From Serratia symbiotica (GTDB lineage: Bacteria > Pseudomonadota > Gammaproteobacteria > Enterobacterales > Enterobacteriaceae): 64,000 nt of DNA. A program made the position numbers and the translations under genes. Position 1 is the stretch's first letter. Each line of letters begins with the position of its first letter. Positions 1 to 12,200 of the stretch are shown here, piece by piece. Location of the stretch: positions 992,001-1,056,000 of the forward strand of contig LR025083.1 in the NCBI GenBank assembly GCA_900380265.1, given 5' to 3'. The notes under the pieces are model-generated. The model saw only the letters and a list, made by a program, of their open reading frames with translations. It did not search any database and was not told the origin of the DNA.

Positions 1-1032
1 TTATCGTTCTAAAGTTTTTTGTTCGTAAAGCCTTGCAGGTCTACTATATTAGTGTGAGGTACACGTTGTTAGAAGCTACAGTACAGCTAATGAAAGATTC
101 GGCATTTAAATAAATTCTGTCAATCAGATGTCGTTGTTAAAAGAAGTGCTCAAAGCGCTCTTCAGTAAGGAAGAGCGTAAGGCTTCTTGCCACCACAATA
201 TTGTTACAGATTTAATGGCCGTGAAGCGAGGAGACAAAACCGTATAACGTTGAGTCTTGTGTGGTAATGTAGGGAAAAGATAAAGACATAGTCACAACTA
301 TCTATTGATTACAAAAGAAATTTAGAGAACTTAATCTATAATGATTAGCATCATCTGCTAGCAGTTTAAAGAGTGCAATTTAGTTGTGTGGTTGGATAGG
401 TTTATATTTCAATTCAGTATTAGGAGGGACGTTACTTATAGAAGGAAAGAAACTCTAATCCTTTTTAGTTACACTGGCTAAACGCCTTACACAAAAGGTA
501 ATCTCAATGTATTTCCAGCATGTTGATGAAGGTTTCCATTGATATGCTTCTCAATTAATAGCTTAGCGAATGTCGTGGATATGAGGGAATTCTACCAATC
601 AGTCTCAAATACCCGCAATTGCTATCCATACTAAATTTGTTTGTGACAAATAGTGGGATTAACCGGAGTACGATATGTGGGTCTGAAATGCATGCGCATT
701 TCAGGTGATTACATTAAAGGTATAATATACAGATAGATAGTTACGCTTCACACCTTTACGCTAAAGGTATAACAACCCGTGAAGTGACCGCTGATGTCTT
801 GACATTAGCGGTATAGACATGTTAATTACACTGACATCTGCATTCACTAATGTGGTTAATTAATAGGTGATAGGATGGCACAATCGACACCTGGACCAGT
901 TATATTGCATTATTAAAATGGACGGTATCGTGGTAAATTTTCATAGTGGTAGCGTGATCAAGAAAGCCGTATTCTCGGTCTCAAAATTAATGCTCTCTAT
1001 CTGCTGATAGAGCTTTAAGCCGGGGATTTAGG
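1..1032. other. Eroded intergenic DNA, no gene recognised
   Basis: No open frame with recognisable protein content was found on either strand and stops are dense in all frames. By E. coli gene order the Lon-like protease gene ycbZ/lonH would lie here, beside matP, but I could not match any part of it. A small tandem GATA-type repeat occurs near 731-742. Confidence 0.5.
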
Positions 1033-1420
1033 ATGCGTGAATATCAAGTGGCAAAGATATAAGGCGACATCATTTCTGTAAAGTAGTTATATCATAGTCC
1101 AATCGAGAATTTAGACTCATGGCTGTGGATGAGTTCGCGGGAAGTTAAGAGGATAAATATCTGCACAGCATCAAGTTAGGATGCTTGTTTTGGCAAAGTT
1201 CAACAGCTGGGCCAGTGACCTGCCCGATAAGCTGAAAGGAAACAAAATCACGAAGACCATTCGTGCCTGAAAGCTTGATCTGTAAAGCTCTAAACCAAAT
1301 AGGTGTTCTCGGCAGGAGGGATAATCCGGAAATTTATTTATCTAGTAGTCAAGGATGGCTAAAATTGAATATGGGAATCTAGAATTGCAGTTCGCGAGAA
1401 TTATTTTATTATCGGGCCAG
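1033..1420 (+). pseudogene. matP: matP relic (Ter macrodomain organiser)
   Basis: MatP binds matS sites and condenses the chromosome terminus region. Here only fragments remain. A start-like ATG at 1033 opens a short reading resembling the MatP N-terminus. Around 1248-1275 a frame reads TKTIRA then a stop, matching the TIRARRK basic segment. Near 1269-1335 another frame reads KSLICKALNQIGVLGRRDNP, which aligns with the KSIDLEYLVWQRL...RRGNT ribbon-helix region. Several residues between the two segments are missing and stops interrupt all frames. Its place next to ompA is the E. coli arrangement. Identification comes from alignment by eye and the end is approximate. Confidence 0.55.
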
Positions 1421-2155
1421 TGATATAAAGTATTATAGGGTGCAGTTTTGCTAGCTCTTCTAATTTTCTTTTGACAAGTACCGCCACATAGCCTATTAAT
1501 ACTATCGCTCAACTGATAGTAGTGAGCCTCACTTATACTGGCGACTATCTATTGTTATATCTCAAGTATATCCGCGTGAACATAAGATTAACCTGGCAAA
1601 CAACCCCCTATATATTGCTTATGTCGCATTCCTGGTGACATGGCCAGTCCTGGCAAATAATAGCTGTTGGCTGGATCTATGATGGTGCGTAACAGGTCCA
1701 TATCTGACGTGCTGGTCTGATTTGTGATTTGCCTTGAATAGTAGAAACGAGATATAGATTTTCTCCAGTAGTACAAACAAGGTTCATCACTATTAGTAAT
1801 ACAGCTATGTGGCTTAACAATGATATAGAGCAAACCTTCTATCATAAAACGAGCATTTTATTTTATACTCGAACTAGTTACCAAGCAAAGCTGTATGGCC
1901 TTAATAATATCCCATATTGGAAATCAAGTATTAAATGTGGGGTAACAGGATAACAGTCATCTCTTAGAGATGATTGTTATCCTGTCGGATGCTAGTAGGT
2001 AATGCCTTACCGCATGACCCAGTAATTTGAAAGTAAAGAACCGTGGTGCTCTTTTAGAGCCTCATTATAACTTACCGATATATGGTAGTACTTGATTAGA
2101 GCTAATTTTTTGGGGGATCTCAGTATATAGTAAAGTCTTGAGTATGCAGTGACGC
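1421..2155. other. Eroded region downstream of ompA
   Basis: No gene was recognised. An 85-codon open frame on the minus strand (1588-1845) has no family resemblance that I can see and is probably chance. The one striking element is the long inverted repeat at 1945-1985, listed separately. No classic GC-rich hairpin with a T-run lies immediately after the ompA stop. Confidence 0.5.
1945..1985. repeat. 41-nt near-perfect inverted repeat
   Basis: Two 20-base arms (1945-1964 and 1966-1985) are complementary with one mismatch (G-U compatible in RNA) around a single central base. It lies about 170 bases past the ompA stop. It could act as the ompA terminator although neither side carries a T-run, or it could be a quasi-palindrome made by template switching. 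Confidence 0.7.
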
Positions 2156-3229
2156 TTAGTCCTGTGCCTGAGTTGTCACATCATTTATACCTTTAATTTT
2201 GATCTCTACGCGACGATCTGGCGCTAAGCACTTAATTTGAGCCTTGGTAGCGTGGCCGGATTTATAGCTACAATTGCTACGAGAGGATGGATTAGCTTTT
2301 CCCATGCCGTGTGCTGAAATTTTTTTTGCAGGCACGCCTTTAAAAATCAGGAAATCCGCAACGCTTTCCGCGCGTTTTCCAGATAGCTTGTTGTTGTAGT
2401 TATCAGAACCTACAGCATCTGTATAGCCTAGAGCGATGATAGAATCATCTTTATGATGCATGGAGGTTAACTGGGTGTACAGTTCTTCCAGAGACTGTTT
2501 ACCTTCTGCTTTAAGAGCGGATGTGTTGAAATCAAACAGCACCTTAGATTTTAGAGTAACCCGCTTAGGTCCAAAAATAGGCGCCTGGACGAACATGGCT
2601 GGACTGGAAACATTATTCTGGCCGAAATAATAAGCAATACCAAGGCTCAGCATGGTGTTATCTGGGCGTGCACCTACAGTGCTAGCATCACCAATATTAC
2701 TTATAAATTGGTAGTCTAGACGGGTTCTTATGTTTTTTGTAATTGTGTATTCAAGACCAACACCAGCCAATGGAGCAAATCCAGTATCATTGTTTTTTAG
2801 GCGAGGAATACGAGCGTGGCTACCTTTGGAATCTGCACGCCAAAACATACCACCTAGCCGCGTATAAACCTCTAAATTATCGACAATCAGGTGGTTGAAT
2901 TTGGCTGCCAGTTCAATTCCTTTCGCTTTGAAAACGGCATGATTCATATTTTCCTTGTAAGGCATCCGTCCAAGCCAGTCATAGCCCACTTCCAAGCCAA
3001 AATATTGCTTTGTCTGGTAGCCCAGAAACACTCCAGCGCCAGATTTATTTTTGCTGGCTAGACCATTACTGATAATGTCTGGGTAACCATTGCCGTAGAA
3101 GCCCACATCATGGTACTGGGACCAGCCCACTTTATCGCCAATGTACCAAGTGTTGTCTTTTGGGGCGGCTTGTGTTAAAGTGGCAAAGCCACCTAATCCT
3201 ACTGCTAATGCGATAGCGGTTTTTTTCAT
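2156..3229 (-). CDS. ompA: Outer membrane protein A, OmpA
   Basis: OmpA is the abundant two-domain porin that ties the outer membrane to peptidoglycan. The start at 3229 gives a 357-residue protein (E. coli 346). It begins with the typical signal peptide MKKTAIALAVG...TQA, followed by APKDNTWYIG. An eight-strand beta-barrel half (to about residue 200) ends with an aromatic strand (GIAYYFGQ). A periplasmic OmpA-like peptidoglycan-binding domain follows, with KVLFDFNTSALK, GYTDAVGSDNYN and DRRVEIKIKG. A longer in-frame ATG lies 63 bases upstream, but the signal peptide and a GAGGA ribosome site place the start at 3229. The segment just before the ATG (GATAATAACGAGG) resembles the E. coli ompA leader, the target of the MicA small RNA; regulation is inferred. 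Both neighbours are pseudogenes. Confidence 0.96.
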   Translation of the reverse strand: MKKTAIALAVGLGGFATLTQAAPKDNTWYIGDKVGWSQYHDVGFYGNGYPDIISNGLASKNKSGAGVFLGYQTKQYFGLEVGYDWLGRMPYKENMNHAVFKAKGIELAAKFNHLIVDNLEVYTRLGGMFWRADSKGSHARIPRLKNNDTGFAPLAGVGLEYTITKNIRTRLDYQFISNIGDASTVGARPDNTMLSLGIAYYFGQNNVSSPAMFVQAPIFGPKRVTLKSKVLFDFNTSALKAEGKQSLEELYTQLTSMHHKDDSIIALGYTDAVGSDNYNNKLSGKRAESVADFLIFKGVPAKKISAHGMGKANPSSRSNCSYKSGHATKAQIKCLAPDRRVEIKIKGINDVTTQAQD

Positions 3230-3569
3230 TTGTTCCTCGTTATTATCGAGATAGGCAAAGAGCCTTCTGGTTGTTTTAACCTTTTGTTGCATTCCCCGTC
3301 AAGGTTGGCATTTCATTGTTATTCGGAAGTTTGTCTGGAGTTACGCCTTAACGATATAAAGTCTACAGTTTAGCATGAAAGTTAGAAGTGTGATCTGATA
3401 ACACTCTTAAAAAGATGCCATGATAATCAATATTGCTTAATACTAATCATTAAGTACTCTACGCTGGAGTGCGTAACTTTATGCACCATGTCAGTCTGCT
3501 GAGGTTGATTAATGATCTTAAACGATGCTATTCACAGGAATAGCAGTTGGTGAGTCAGTGATCAATTTA

Positions 3570-4060
3570 CTGAATTGTGAAAAGATTGAGTTTTGATGCT
3601 TAAGCAGTAGCTCTCGCCTGAGTGGGCTGGGTTACAGCTGTATAATCAAATCATTGTTTTGACTGCTTTTCTGCAGACTTCTTTAATTTTTAGGGATCCT
3701 CTTTTTTGCGGGGAGGAAAGGCGAACAGCACTCTCATGAGACGTGATTAATTTTTTCTGCTATTTCATGAAAATCGCTAAGGGTGATGTTGTTGAGTTAT
3801 ATTATTTTTTATCGGCAGGTTGAATGGAGGAAAGTATAGTTTCTGAAATGTATATTTTCTGACAGCTATAGCGGCTAGTGTAATTCCTGCACAGCTATTG
3901 CTAAAAAAGGCAGAAATAGAACAGCGGTGCGATAAAAGTGCTCTGTATTTTAGATAACTTCTAGACAAGTAAAATATCATGTATGATATCGCTAGGCTGC
4001 GTAAGACTATTAGCCGTAATGGCATACCGACTAAAGAAGGTTACGAGTATCATTGAATAC
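3570..4060 (-). pseudogene. sulA: sulA relic (SOS division inhibitor)
   Basis: SulA blocks FtsZ polymerisation during the SOS response. On the minus strand, broken frames read QKLYFPPF near 3835-3870, matching the leucine-rich TQLLLLPLL segment, and HESAVR near 3730-3750, matching VESMVRALR. Stops and indels separate them. The position directly upstream of ompA and downstream of tfoX is exactly that of E. coli sulA. No LexA box was seen. This is a weak to moderate call from hand alignment supported by synteny, and the limits are approximate. Confidence 0.45.
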
Positions 4061-4269
4061 GTATAATTGTCCCAAATTCAATTCAACTACATATAAAGAT
4101 GGTTAATAAAAGATCAGACAAATATTAAATTTCTAATGTTCTCACAATCACGATTATTTATTCCGTATTGTATTTTTGCATAAAAGGAGATATTATTTAT
4201 TTCTAATGAGTGGTAAATGTTATTTCATTTTAATCATGTAAATGATAGATATTACTAATTTATAAAATA

Positions 4270-4900
4270 ACCGTTATGTAAAGGAGTACTATAGATAGGA
4301 TATGCCTGCTAATGGCTGAATCTTAGAATTGATGTATTACTACATCTTCATACGGTCTGGCTATGAAATTAGCCGGGTAAGGATATGATCCTTATTGAAA
4401 TTAGACGTGAATGACATCTTCTAGTACTAAATAGGCGTAATTTATTTCTCGTGTCTGTATTATGATGAATATCATTGCTTTTAACGCGTGGTGTCAAGCA
4501 GTATGCACGATAATGAGGTCGATGAATCGCTCTGGCGCATATGCAATGATCTAATTAGGTTGCTGGCCGTCATGAAGGACGTAAATAGCAAAAGATTAAA
4601 CCTCTTAGTAAGAGGGTGACTGAATTCACTACTTAATCTTGATATTAAACTGGACAGTTATTGTGGTAGTAGGGACGGAACCCGGTGTGAATTTGCATTT
4701 GCCAGTGAATAGAAATCCGCATGCATTAGACTCGACTCTATTAGTCAATGTTTGTAGCATGGCTTAATTCTGATGGATTAGTTATGCAGCGCATAGGGCA
4801 GTAAGCTCAAGTAGTCATTCAACGATCAATTCAATTTGTTTTAAAATGAGTTGCTGTCTGTTTGTTCGATCTGGCGCGATGCTGGATTCTTTCTCTGAGG
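4270..4900 (+). pseudogene. tfoX: tfoX/sxy relic (competence regulator)
   Basis: TfoX (Sxy) activates CRP-S competence promoters. The clearest anchor is at 4515-4560, where one frame reads VDESLWR followed by NDLIRLL, matching VDESLWRNQLKLVRL in E. coli. Downstream, AVMKDV and LNSLLNLDIK continue the similarity to the DAALKEK and LETLLGEVGIK segments, with a stop between them. Upstream frames are disrupted. The gene sits next to the sulA relic as in E. coli. The limits were projected from the length of the intact protein (209 residues). Confidence 0.6.
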
Positions 4901-6189
4901 TTATGCATGCGTGTGCAAGACACTCGCTATTTTTTTTGGCTTGTACAGCGGCAGCTAGCAACGTAGCAAAGAGTACTGTTTAGTAAATATAACGTTAGCA
5001 TCTCACACAGCTTTACACTACTCGGTGAGTAGTGATATTTTAGCAGAGAATTAGTTAGGTAGAGTAAAGAAAAACCTCTTGTAGATTTTGTTGGTCTAGG
5101 ACAAGGTAAGCATCAAGACGTTGGCTCTGTACGTAAAATAGGCATCCCTCCCTTTTGGGCTTGCACTAGCAAGGCTATCCAGATAAATAGCAGTATTTCA
5201 CTCGCAATGTGACATTAACAGCTAAGGTTAATCATGAGGGTTCCTGCACTATCAGATATAGTGTATGCCAGTAGCATACAGTCAAAGCGAATACTGTTAC
5301 CTTAAGTACTTTGCTTAGTCAGTTTAAAGAATAAAAGCACCAAGAAATATACTGGAGTGTGTACTGAAAGGTCTGCAAGCAAATGATCCACTTAGCCTCA
5401 AGATGAGTTAGTAGTCTGGCGACTATGTCCGCCTCTGTAAGGGTTGGCTATCCATAGATAGGAAATTGCTACGTGCCCAATGTAATAAAGGTATGAAAAA
5501 ACTAAAAGGAGTTTCTGTTGTAGGTAGAACTGTATATTCGAGACAAGCATAATAAAAGCGACAGCAAGAGAAAATAAGTATTGCTGATACTTTGACGAGC
5601 ATTCTAATAGTAGCCCATTTATCTAGTGCGGGTAACAAACTACAGCGCCGCCGTCACATGTGCCGGAAGTGATGTTGAGAGTTGTGATTCCGATCGGAAG
5701 GCAAGTAATGGATATGTATTAAATAATACTATCCGTAATGCGTAATTAGCTCTATCACCAGTCGAATCACTGGTGTCACATCACATGTAGTAGACAGCCG
5801 CTAATGGAAATCTATGGGTTCCTTCCTTCGGACAGGAATGCATTAACGCAGAGTTATTTATTTCCCGAAAGGAAAATAGGGTGTGGTGGTTGCCCAGTCT
5901 AAGTGGCCGGAGTCAAGGGTGATAGGCTTTCCGCATATCGCAAATTTATCACTACCACTTCGGGTAGTGATTAGGCAACTAACCGACCATTCAGAATACT
6001 AAGTAAGCTATGTATGGACTGACCCTGGTTTCTATTTTAATGATGCTCATACTGTGATGTAGTTGTGTTGACAGTCAAACCGTTAAATATACTGTACTTT
6101 CTTTTAAAATGAGAGAGGTATTGTTTATCGGATATTAATTTGCAGATAAGCCTTATTTAATTTTAGTGTAGGTAATCGAGCTGGGTATA
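4901..6189. other. Eroded region, yccS/yccF expected but not recognised
   Basis: By E. coli order this interval should carry yccS and yccF on the minus strand, but it is too short for both and I could match neither. It holds the hairpin at 5948-5971 and a 71-codon minus-strand frame (5423-5638) with no recognisable content. Confidence 0.45.
5948..5971. terminator. Terminator-like hairpin
   Basis: A perfect 9-bp stem (5948-5956 with 5963-5971) encloses a 6-base loop with the stable ACTTCG sequence. There is no strong T-run on either side. It may be a leftover terminator of a lost gene between tfoX and helD. Confidence 0.35.
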
Positions 6190-8230
6190 AAAATAAAGGT
6201 GCATCGCTGAGGTAATGCTTACCCTAACATATTTATAAAGTGTATGCTTTAGTCTCCGGGTGTTAGGGAGAGCGTCGGCAATATGAATACCTTATTGGAT
6301 TCCATCAATGAATATAGATTAGATGTAAGTCTAGAGGCTTGTTTGGGTGATCTCTCGTCTGAACGGGCTAATACAATAGCAGTATGCTACATGGCGTAGA
6401 GGCGTAGGCGACCTAAACTTTATGCCTATTTGTAGTAAATTCGGGATGATCAAATGATGCAGATGATCGCAGTCAACGCTAGCGCTGATAGTAGCTAGCG
6501 GGTACATCTAGCGCATTGAGAAATAGGATAAATGATTTTATAATTTAACCTCTATAAGGTGATATAGAAAATCCACGTAACTTCTATTCATACCGATTTT
6601 GGTTATTTCTTAAATGAGTTCAAAAATGTAACAAAGATTATCAATCATGCCTACAGTGGTTGTAACAAATGTATAGCCACCCAGTTTTGAATAGCGCTAT
6701 TTCCAGTGAACTGAACGTTTTGTAAATACATCACAGCTGTTTTGATGTCGGTAATCGTTGGGTGCTCTATGTCTCATAGAGATGCGCATTTATGAATAGA
6801 GGAAACTCGGTATTCGTTACTTTTTGGTTCTGGAAGCGGTACAACATCTGTTCTCATGGTTTGTATTGGTTGATGCTAGGCCGGTATGAGGTTGAACTGA
6901 TGAAATTCCACTTCCCCTATTAAGCAGCGCATTAACTGTGTACTAATATTACTTTAGAGTTTTAACTCATTGTATAAATCCTGGTTTTTGGGATCCCGTT
7001 AGATTAGCATAATTTGCTTGCTTATGGCGATAGTGTGGATGCTTGGTGTCATTGTAATTTCATTTTCCTCATGATGAGTTGTGCGATAAGCTACTGAATA
7101 ATTTTTCATTACCTACTATTTGCAACTGAAACTGTTAAATATGTACTTATGCAGTGACTAAAGGCGATCTGGTTTTATAGGGTGTTATTGTCTTTTCTAA
7201 AAAATGTTGCTGTGCTTATTGTTGACTGACGGAATAAGTATAGTTCTTTTTTTAAGGTGTTTTTGTGATCAGGTGTTATGATAGACGCATTTAACTCTAC
7301 ACTATCGCTCCTGAGGATTTCTGTCAGTGAAATCGGGTTTGGCCTAGTAATAGATACATCTTGTTATAGACTAGGGTAAGATACTCGATCAGGATCTTAC
7401 TGGATTTATGGCTCACAAGATGAAATAGTGTTTCTTAAAATAAGGGCCTTACGGTTATTCGCGATATGTACAACATGCTTAGCGCTGTGCTAATTTTTAA
7501 TATATGACAGGTCATATATATGTGGAAGGGAGATGAAGGAGCTTGCTCTTTTTGTTAGAGACTATGAGTCTAACGATTTTAACAGACAAGGGATTTATCC
7601 CAATCCAACGCAAGAATAGGGGATTGATTAATAATCAGCGTGTCATATGTTTCTGAATTTAGAAAACAGGTCAAGCCTAGAGGCTGTAATGACGTAGGTT
7701 CGTTGATGGCCCTTCTTAATACGCTAATAACTTGCAAAGACATTTTATCATGTTCCAGCATAACAAACAAATTTTGATTTTTAGATAAACAAAATTGGTT
7801 AAATGTTTAATGAGTTACAAATATTTAACCAATTGACTTATTTTGAAATATATTGATATTTGACCAGAATCTGATTCGACTTAGATGTTAAATTTAGAAG
7901 TAGATTTGCATTTATATCGTGACTTTGTTGAGTAATAACAATATAGAGTTGTTCCTAAAAAAAAGGAAACATTTATAGAGTTCTGTCATACAGCCTGCAT
8001 TTTTAGCCATAGCATTTTTCACTCAGTCAAAGTGGGGAATGCATGCGGTCTTCATTACCTTCAAAATAACGCTATTTAGCGGCGCGAACCGTTGGTAGTG
8101 GAGTTGCTCTTGTAGATAGTCATTATATAATCAAACTGTAGGCAGATTCTCCCAGTGGGAGAATCGAACGGTGTCGTATCTGAAGAACAGTACTTCCATT
8201 TGTTGGGTCACATTCCCAGTACTGATAACC
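6190..8230 (+). pseudogene. helD: helD relic (DNA helicase IV)
   Basis: HelD is a UvrD-like 3'-5' helicase. The anchor is at 6797-6870: one frame reads TRYSLLFGSGSGTTSVLM, aligned with HSLLVLAGAGSGKTSVLV, the Walker A loop of HelD. The key lysine codon of GKT is changed to threonine, so even this motif is dead. Stops occur on both sides. I could not place the other helicase motifs with confidence, so the limits are projected from the 684-residue E. coli length. The position after tfoX agrees with E. coli synteny. Confidence 0.5.
8145..8165. repeat. 21-nt perfect inverted repeat
   Basis: Arms 8145-8154 and 8156-8165 are perfectly complementary around one central G. The one-base spacer makes a conventional terminator loop unlikely. 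It lies inside the projected extent of the helD relic, so it is probably a quasi-palindrome rather than an ancestral signal. Confidence 0.55.
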
Positions 8231-9183
8231 CTGTACCTGTCCTTGCATATAGTAGAGATAAGTTTCAGCTTACGTCGAAGCTGTTATAAGAATTCTTCTA
8301 GAATATAGCTAGAAAGCTGCTAGGGAGCTATGCAGATACACAGCTGGCTCTCTAGTTCGATTAGATGGTGTTGATTAAGATCACAGGAGCCTTTTAAGAC
8401 TTCTATACAAGCGCGGAGAATATCGTTTAGCCTCCTTTTTATCTATTTTTTTATGCCCAAATAGAAATTCTACCTCATTGTCGCCGCCCGTCTAGAAAAA
8501 CTTTTTCAGACCTCCGATATGCATCCTCAAGTCAGGAATATAGATTGGTTTATAACTCGGTGTTTTTGTCAGTCTCGTAGTAAAAGACTCCAAGGTAACA
8601 ATTAGGTTGTGAGTATTTAGTAGGCTCTGCTGTGAGTTGACGATCTACTTGTTAGCGCATAACCAATTGTATGGAACCAGAATGAAGGCAGATCAATTTC
8701 ATACCGCTCTTGAAATGTAGCGAAAATATTACATGTGGTTTGCTTTTTTATTCAGAAGTAGGATTTGGCTATCAATCCCACTGATATGGGTTTTGTTTTT
8801 CTTTATCACTGCTGTATCTGATTATTATTGCTTGATTCCCCAGGAGGCCATTGGAATAGATAGGAGCTATTTGGCGATTTCTACAACGATTTTAAGGGCT
8901 CTCGAGTCCCATAAAAACATAATTAGAAAATAATTTTACTATATGCTTAAGTTGATTGATCGTAGAATAAGTTATTTTTTTTAAATAACTTTAATCAAGG
9001 ATATGCTAACATGGCTATTTGGAATAGTTTGTGAGAGTTTCTTCTTTTATCTGATTTTCCTATCAAAACTAAGCCTGTATTCCTTATATACTTCAGAGAA
9101 GACTGCGTGTTATATTTTTAGTCATTTCTACTCTAATACCTTTTCTTGAATTAGAAGCTTAATCTTGAAGAGTTTTATGTTGT

Positions 9184-9208
9184 CACCCTTGAAAAGATAG
9201 CAAGGGTG
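9184..9208. terminator. Terminator-like hairpin
   Basis: An 8-bp GC-containing stem (9184-9191 with 9201-9208) encloses a 9-base A-rich loop. It is followed on the plus strand only by a short T-containing run. No gene is left beside it. Confidence 0.35.
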
Positions 9209-12200
9209 TCTTAATATCATTCATAATGAGAACTGTACATAATGCTTGAATTTATTTTATGGAAAAATTAAAGATAAAATCGATTTACCTTTTAAAGACT
9301 TCTCGTGAAGTCCCTCTATGCTTTATCTAAGGTAAGATCTTGAAGTTTAATGACGGTAGTTTTTAAGTCTCATAAAGATTGCTAATCTACAGATACTCAT
9401 GTAGAGCCTAAAATCGACAGAATGAGTTCGTAGCTCAAACCAGACCTTGGCGTGAGAAGTGCTGTTTAGAGTGCTTACATTGAGCCAAATATTTCTGCCT
9501 TATTTATATTTCTTACTAGTAATTAATTACTTTAAATGTACACCGTAATCTTATTTGACACCATCAACATTCTTGGCGTGTGTCCTGAAATTTAAATTTT
9601 TCTTGATGTCACTACTTGGTTTTGATAATTATAGTTAAAAATCTATTCGTTTATTTTGAGTACGATTATTTATGCTTAGGGTTTAAGTTCTGACTATCCT
9701 GACTACTCATTATTTTTGTGATAGATGGCAATTAGTGAAAATACAATCTATTTATCGAGCAGTGCTCTGAAATTATCAGAGCGAAATCCAAAAAGAGGGC
9801 TATGCTCTGTTTTTTCAATATAGGTGAGTGGCAGAAAGAGTAGCTGGAACCTGGTTCCTGAGGAGATGCAGATAACTTCAGAAAAGTGGTCCTGATGCAT
9901 TATCGGTAGAGCGAACAATGATCTGGCCGGCCGTTACAGAATCACAACCTTTATTCGTACGTGTCTTGATCATGTTTCTCTCTGCTAAGGGATTAATCAA
10001 TTTGCCTGGATTAACGTTGGAAAACAAGGGTATTGTGAGCTATCTGTTAATATTCGGGTGTTGTCTAAAACTGCTATGCAAACGTATTAACACCCGAGCT
10101 TTGCAGCACCAGATCAATTTCTTACAGAAAAAGGTGAGAGCATAACAATAAATAATAGTACTATTAATCCTTGCTTGTGATCGTCTATTCTCCGAATAGG
10201 GTGTAAAAGTAATCCGCAGGATGGATGAGTAGTTATCTCAGTAAGAGAGTGGAGGAAGCGCTTGTCGATACAAGCTGCTGGTTAGTCTGGAAAGCGGCGT
10301 TATAGGCATGATTTTGCTCAACGTTGCGTTCTGCAGTTTATGACCGCCGATTAACGTACTTGAAACTTACCGCATGTTCTAGGTAGAGTAGGAGAGCAAT
10401 ACCATAAACAGGTATTGGTATGCTACCGGCTCTACCATCCTACGATAAAATCAATCTCGTGCTAGGGCGAGTCAGCGATTCATTGCTCTAGCCAGCGGGT
10501 TTATAAAGAGCTAGATTTGGCGCGGATGCTGACGGACTACTCCTAGTTAGCCAAGATTAAGGAGCTGAGCTGGCAGGTGTGGCGTCTCCGATATATCAGA
10601 GACGTTGGATCCTAAGTTGATCGTCTTTGTTGGCGTCTTAATCCGCGATCCTGTTGGTTTATCGCATCACTGTTAGGAAATGTAATAGCAATTGCGCCCG
10701 CGGCCATGATGCCGTCTTGGACAACGCTCACCGCTTTTTCGTACTTTGCTGACGATACCGGAGAGATAAATACTAGTGGCAGATATTAATGGGATTTCTT
10801 TAGGTTGGGTATTGTACATACCATTGGTATCCGGGGAGATCTTTAGGCTCGGTACGTTATTGATCGGCTTAACAGTGCGCTCGGATATTCTTGATTACTA
10901 CGCCTTTAGGGATATGACGGGTTTAGCACTGATCTATAGGCGAGTAATGGTGACATAGCCTGTCCCAAGATTAGCGGTAGATTCATAGCACGGACGCCTG
11001 ACGTCCTCTTATCTTTGGAAAGAGAGGGGCAATATTGTATAGCTGATATCCGCCGAGGCACGCGAGATATTTATACTGGAAGAGAAATGGCTAGCCCGGC
11101 ATTGCTGGGTTGAGGTACTGAATCAGCAGTATTTTGCCAAGGAGTTGATTAGAGTAATTTACTAGACAGTAGAGCTGGTATACGATATTCACAGTTGACA
11201 AGCTACTTTAGCTTGTAAATCCAGGCAGGCGGTTCGACTTCTGAACTAGAAAAGCGATAAAGGCGTGCACCACGCACCGAATTCAATTGCGCAATGTCAA
11301 TTTAAAGATGCTGAAGATGAATAACTGTAGGTGTTTTGATGTTTTCCATGGAAACCGATTACGGCATTCTAATATTTGAAAGTTTTAGCAAAAGATCAAT
11401 ATATTGATTTGAATCTAAGAGAGCATGATATTAAGTAGGTTAGCATCTACATATAAGAATATATGCTAAATGACTGTAAAATTTATTTTTAGCTAAAAAT
11501 GGAGGAAGGCTATCTATAGCTACGTACATAGCTGATTAAATCGAATGAACTACATCTTCTTTACAAGGTAAAGAATAATAACCAGCGAAGGCATGTTTCA
11601 GAATATCATTGACCGTGAGAAAGGCTTGCCTAGGGATGGCACAATAAAGTATGTTTTTACCGACTACCCGGGCCTATTCTGCGCTATAGCTGGTTAGCTT
11701 CATAGGGGAATGCGGCTATATCGGAATGATGTACGCTACAGTAAGTATGGGAAAGCATAGTGTTGAAGGAGTATGTGGACGCCTGTAATATGAATAATGG
11801 GTAAATTCTCATTTAATTCATCCCTAAATGTACCTCCAATTGTTGTCTCTATATGCAGTACGCTCCGTTAAGGAAAGAAACTGAATAATAGACCCGAGTT
11901 TGTTGGGGAGTCTAAGCAGGGCTCCGTGATAAGAACTTACTAATGCTTTAGTCAATAAAGTGTTTTAAAGTTTGACTGCGTATTAACGATTATTTTTTGT
12001 TCGAATTGCGCTTGTATGGATTCCTTGACAGCTACTCAATCTTAAAAGTTTACGCTTGGAGCTCGTCCAAGTCTATAGCGAGCTATATGGCGTTAGATTT
12101 AGAGTCACTTCAAGAAGAAAGTAAATAAAAGGATGCTAGTGCTATACGTGCGCATAGCATTAAATGATAAATGCTCGGCGAGGTGCTTACGGAAGAGAAT

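Noticed and set aside
8733-8933. A 66-codon frame with a hydrophobic start
   Set aside because: There is no ribosome site, no family resemblance and no conserved neighbour; AT-rich DNA easily gives hydrophobic chance frames.
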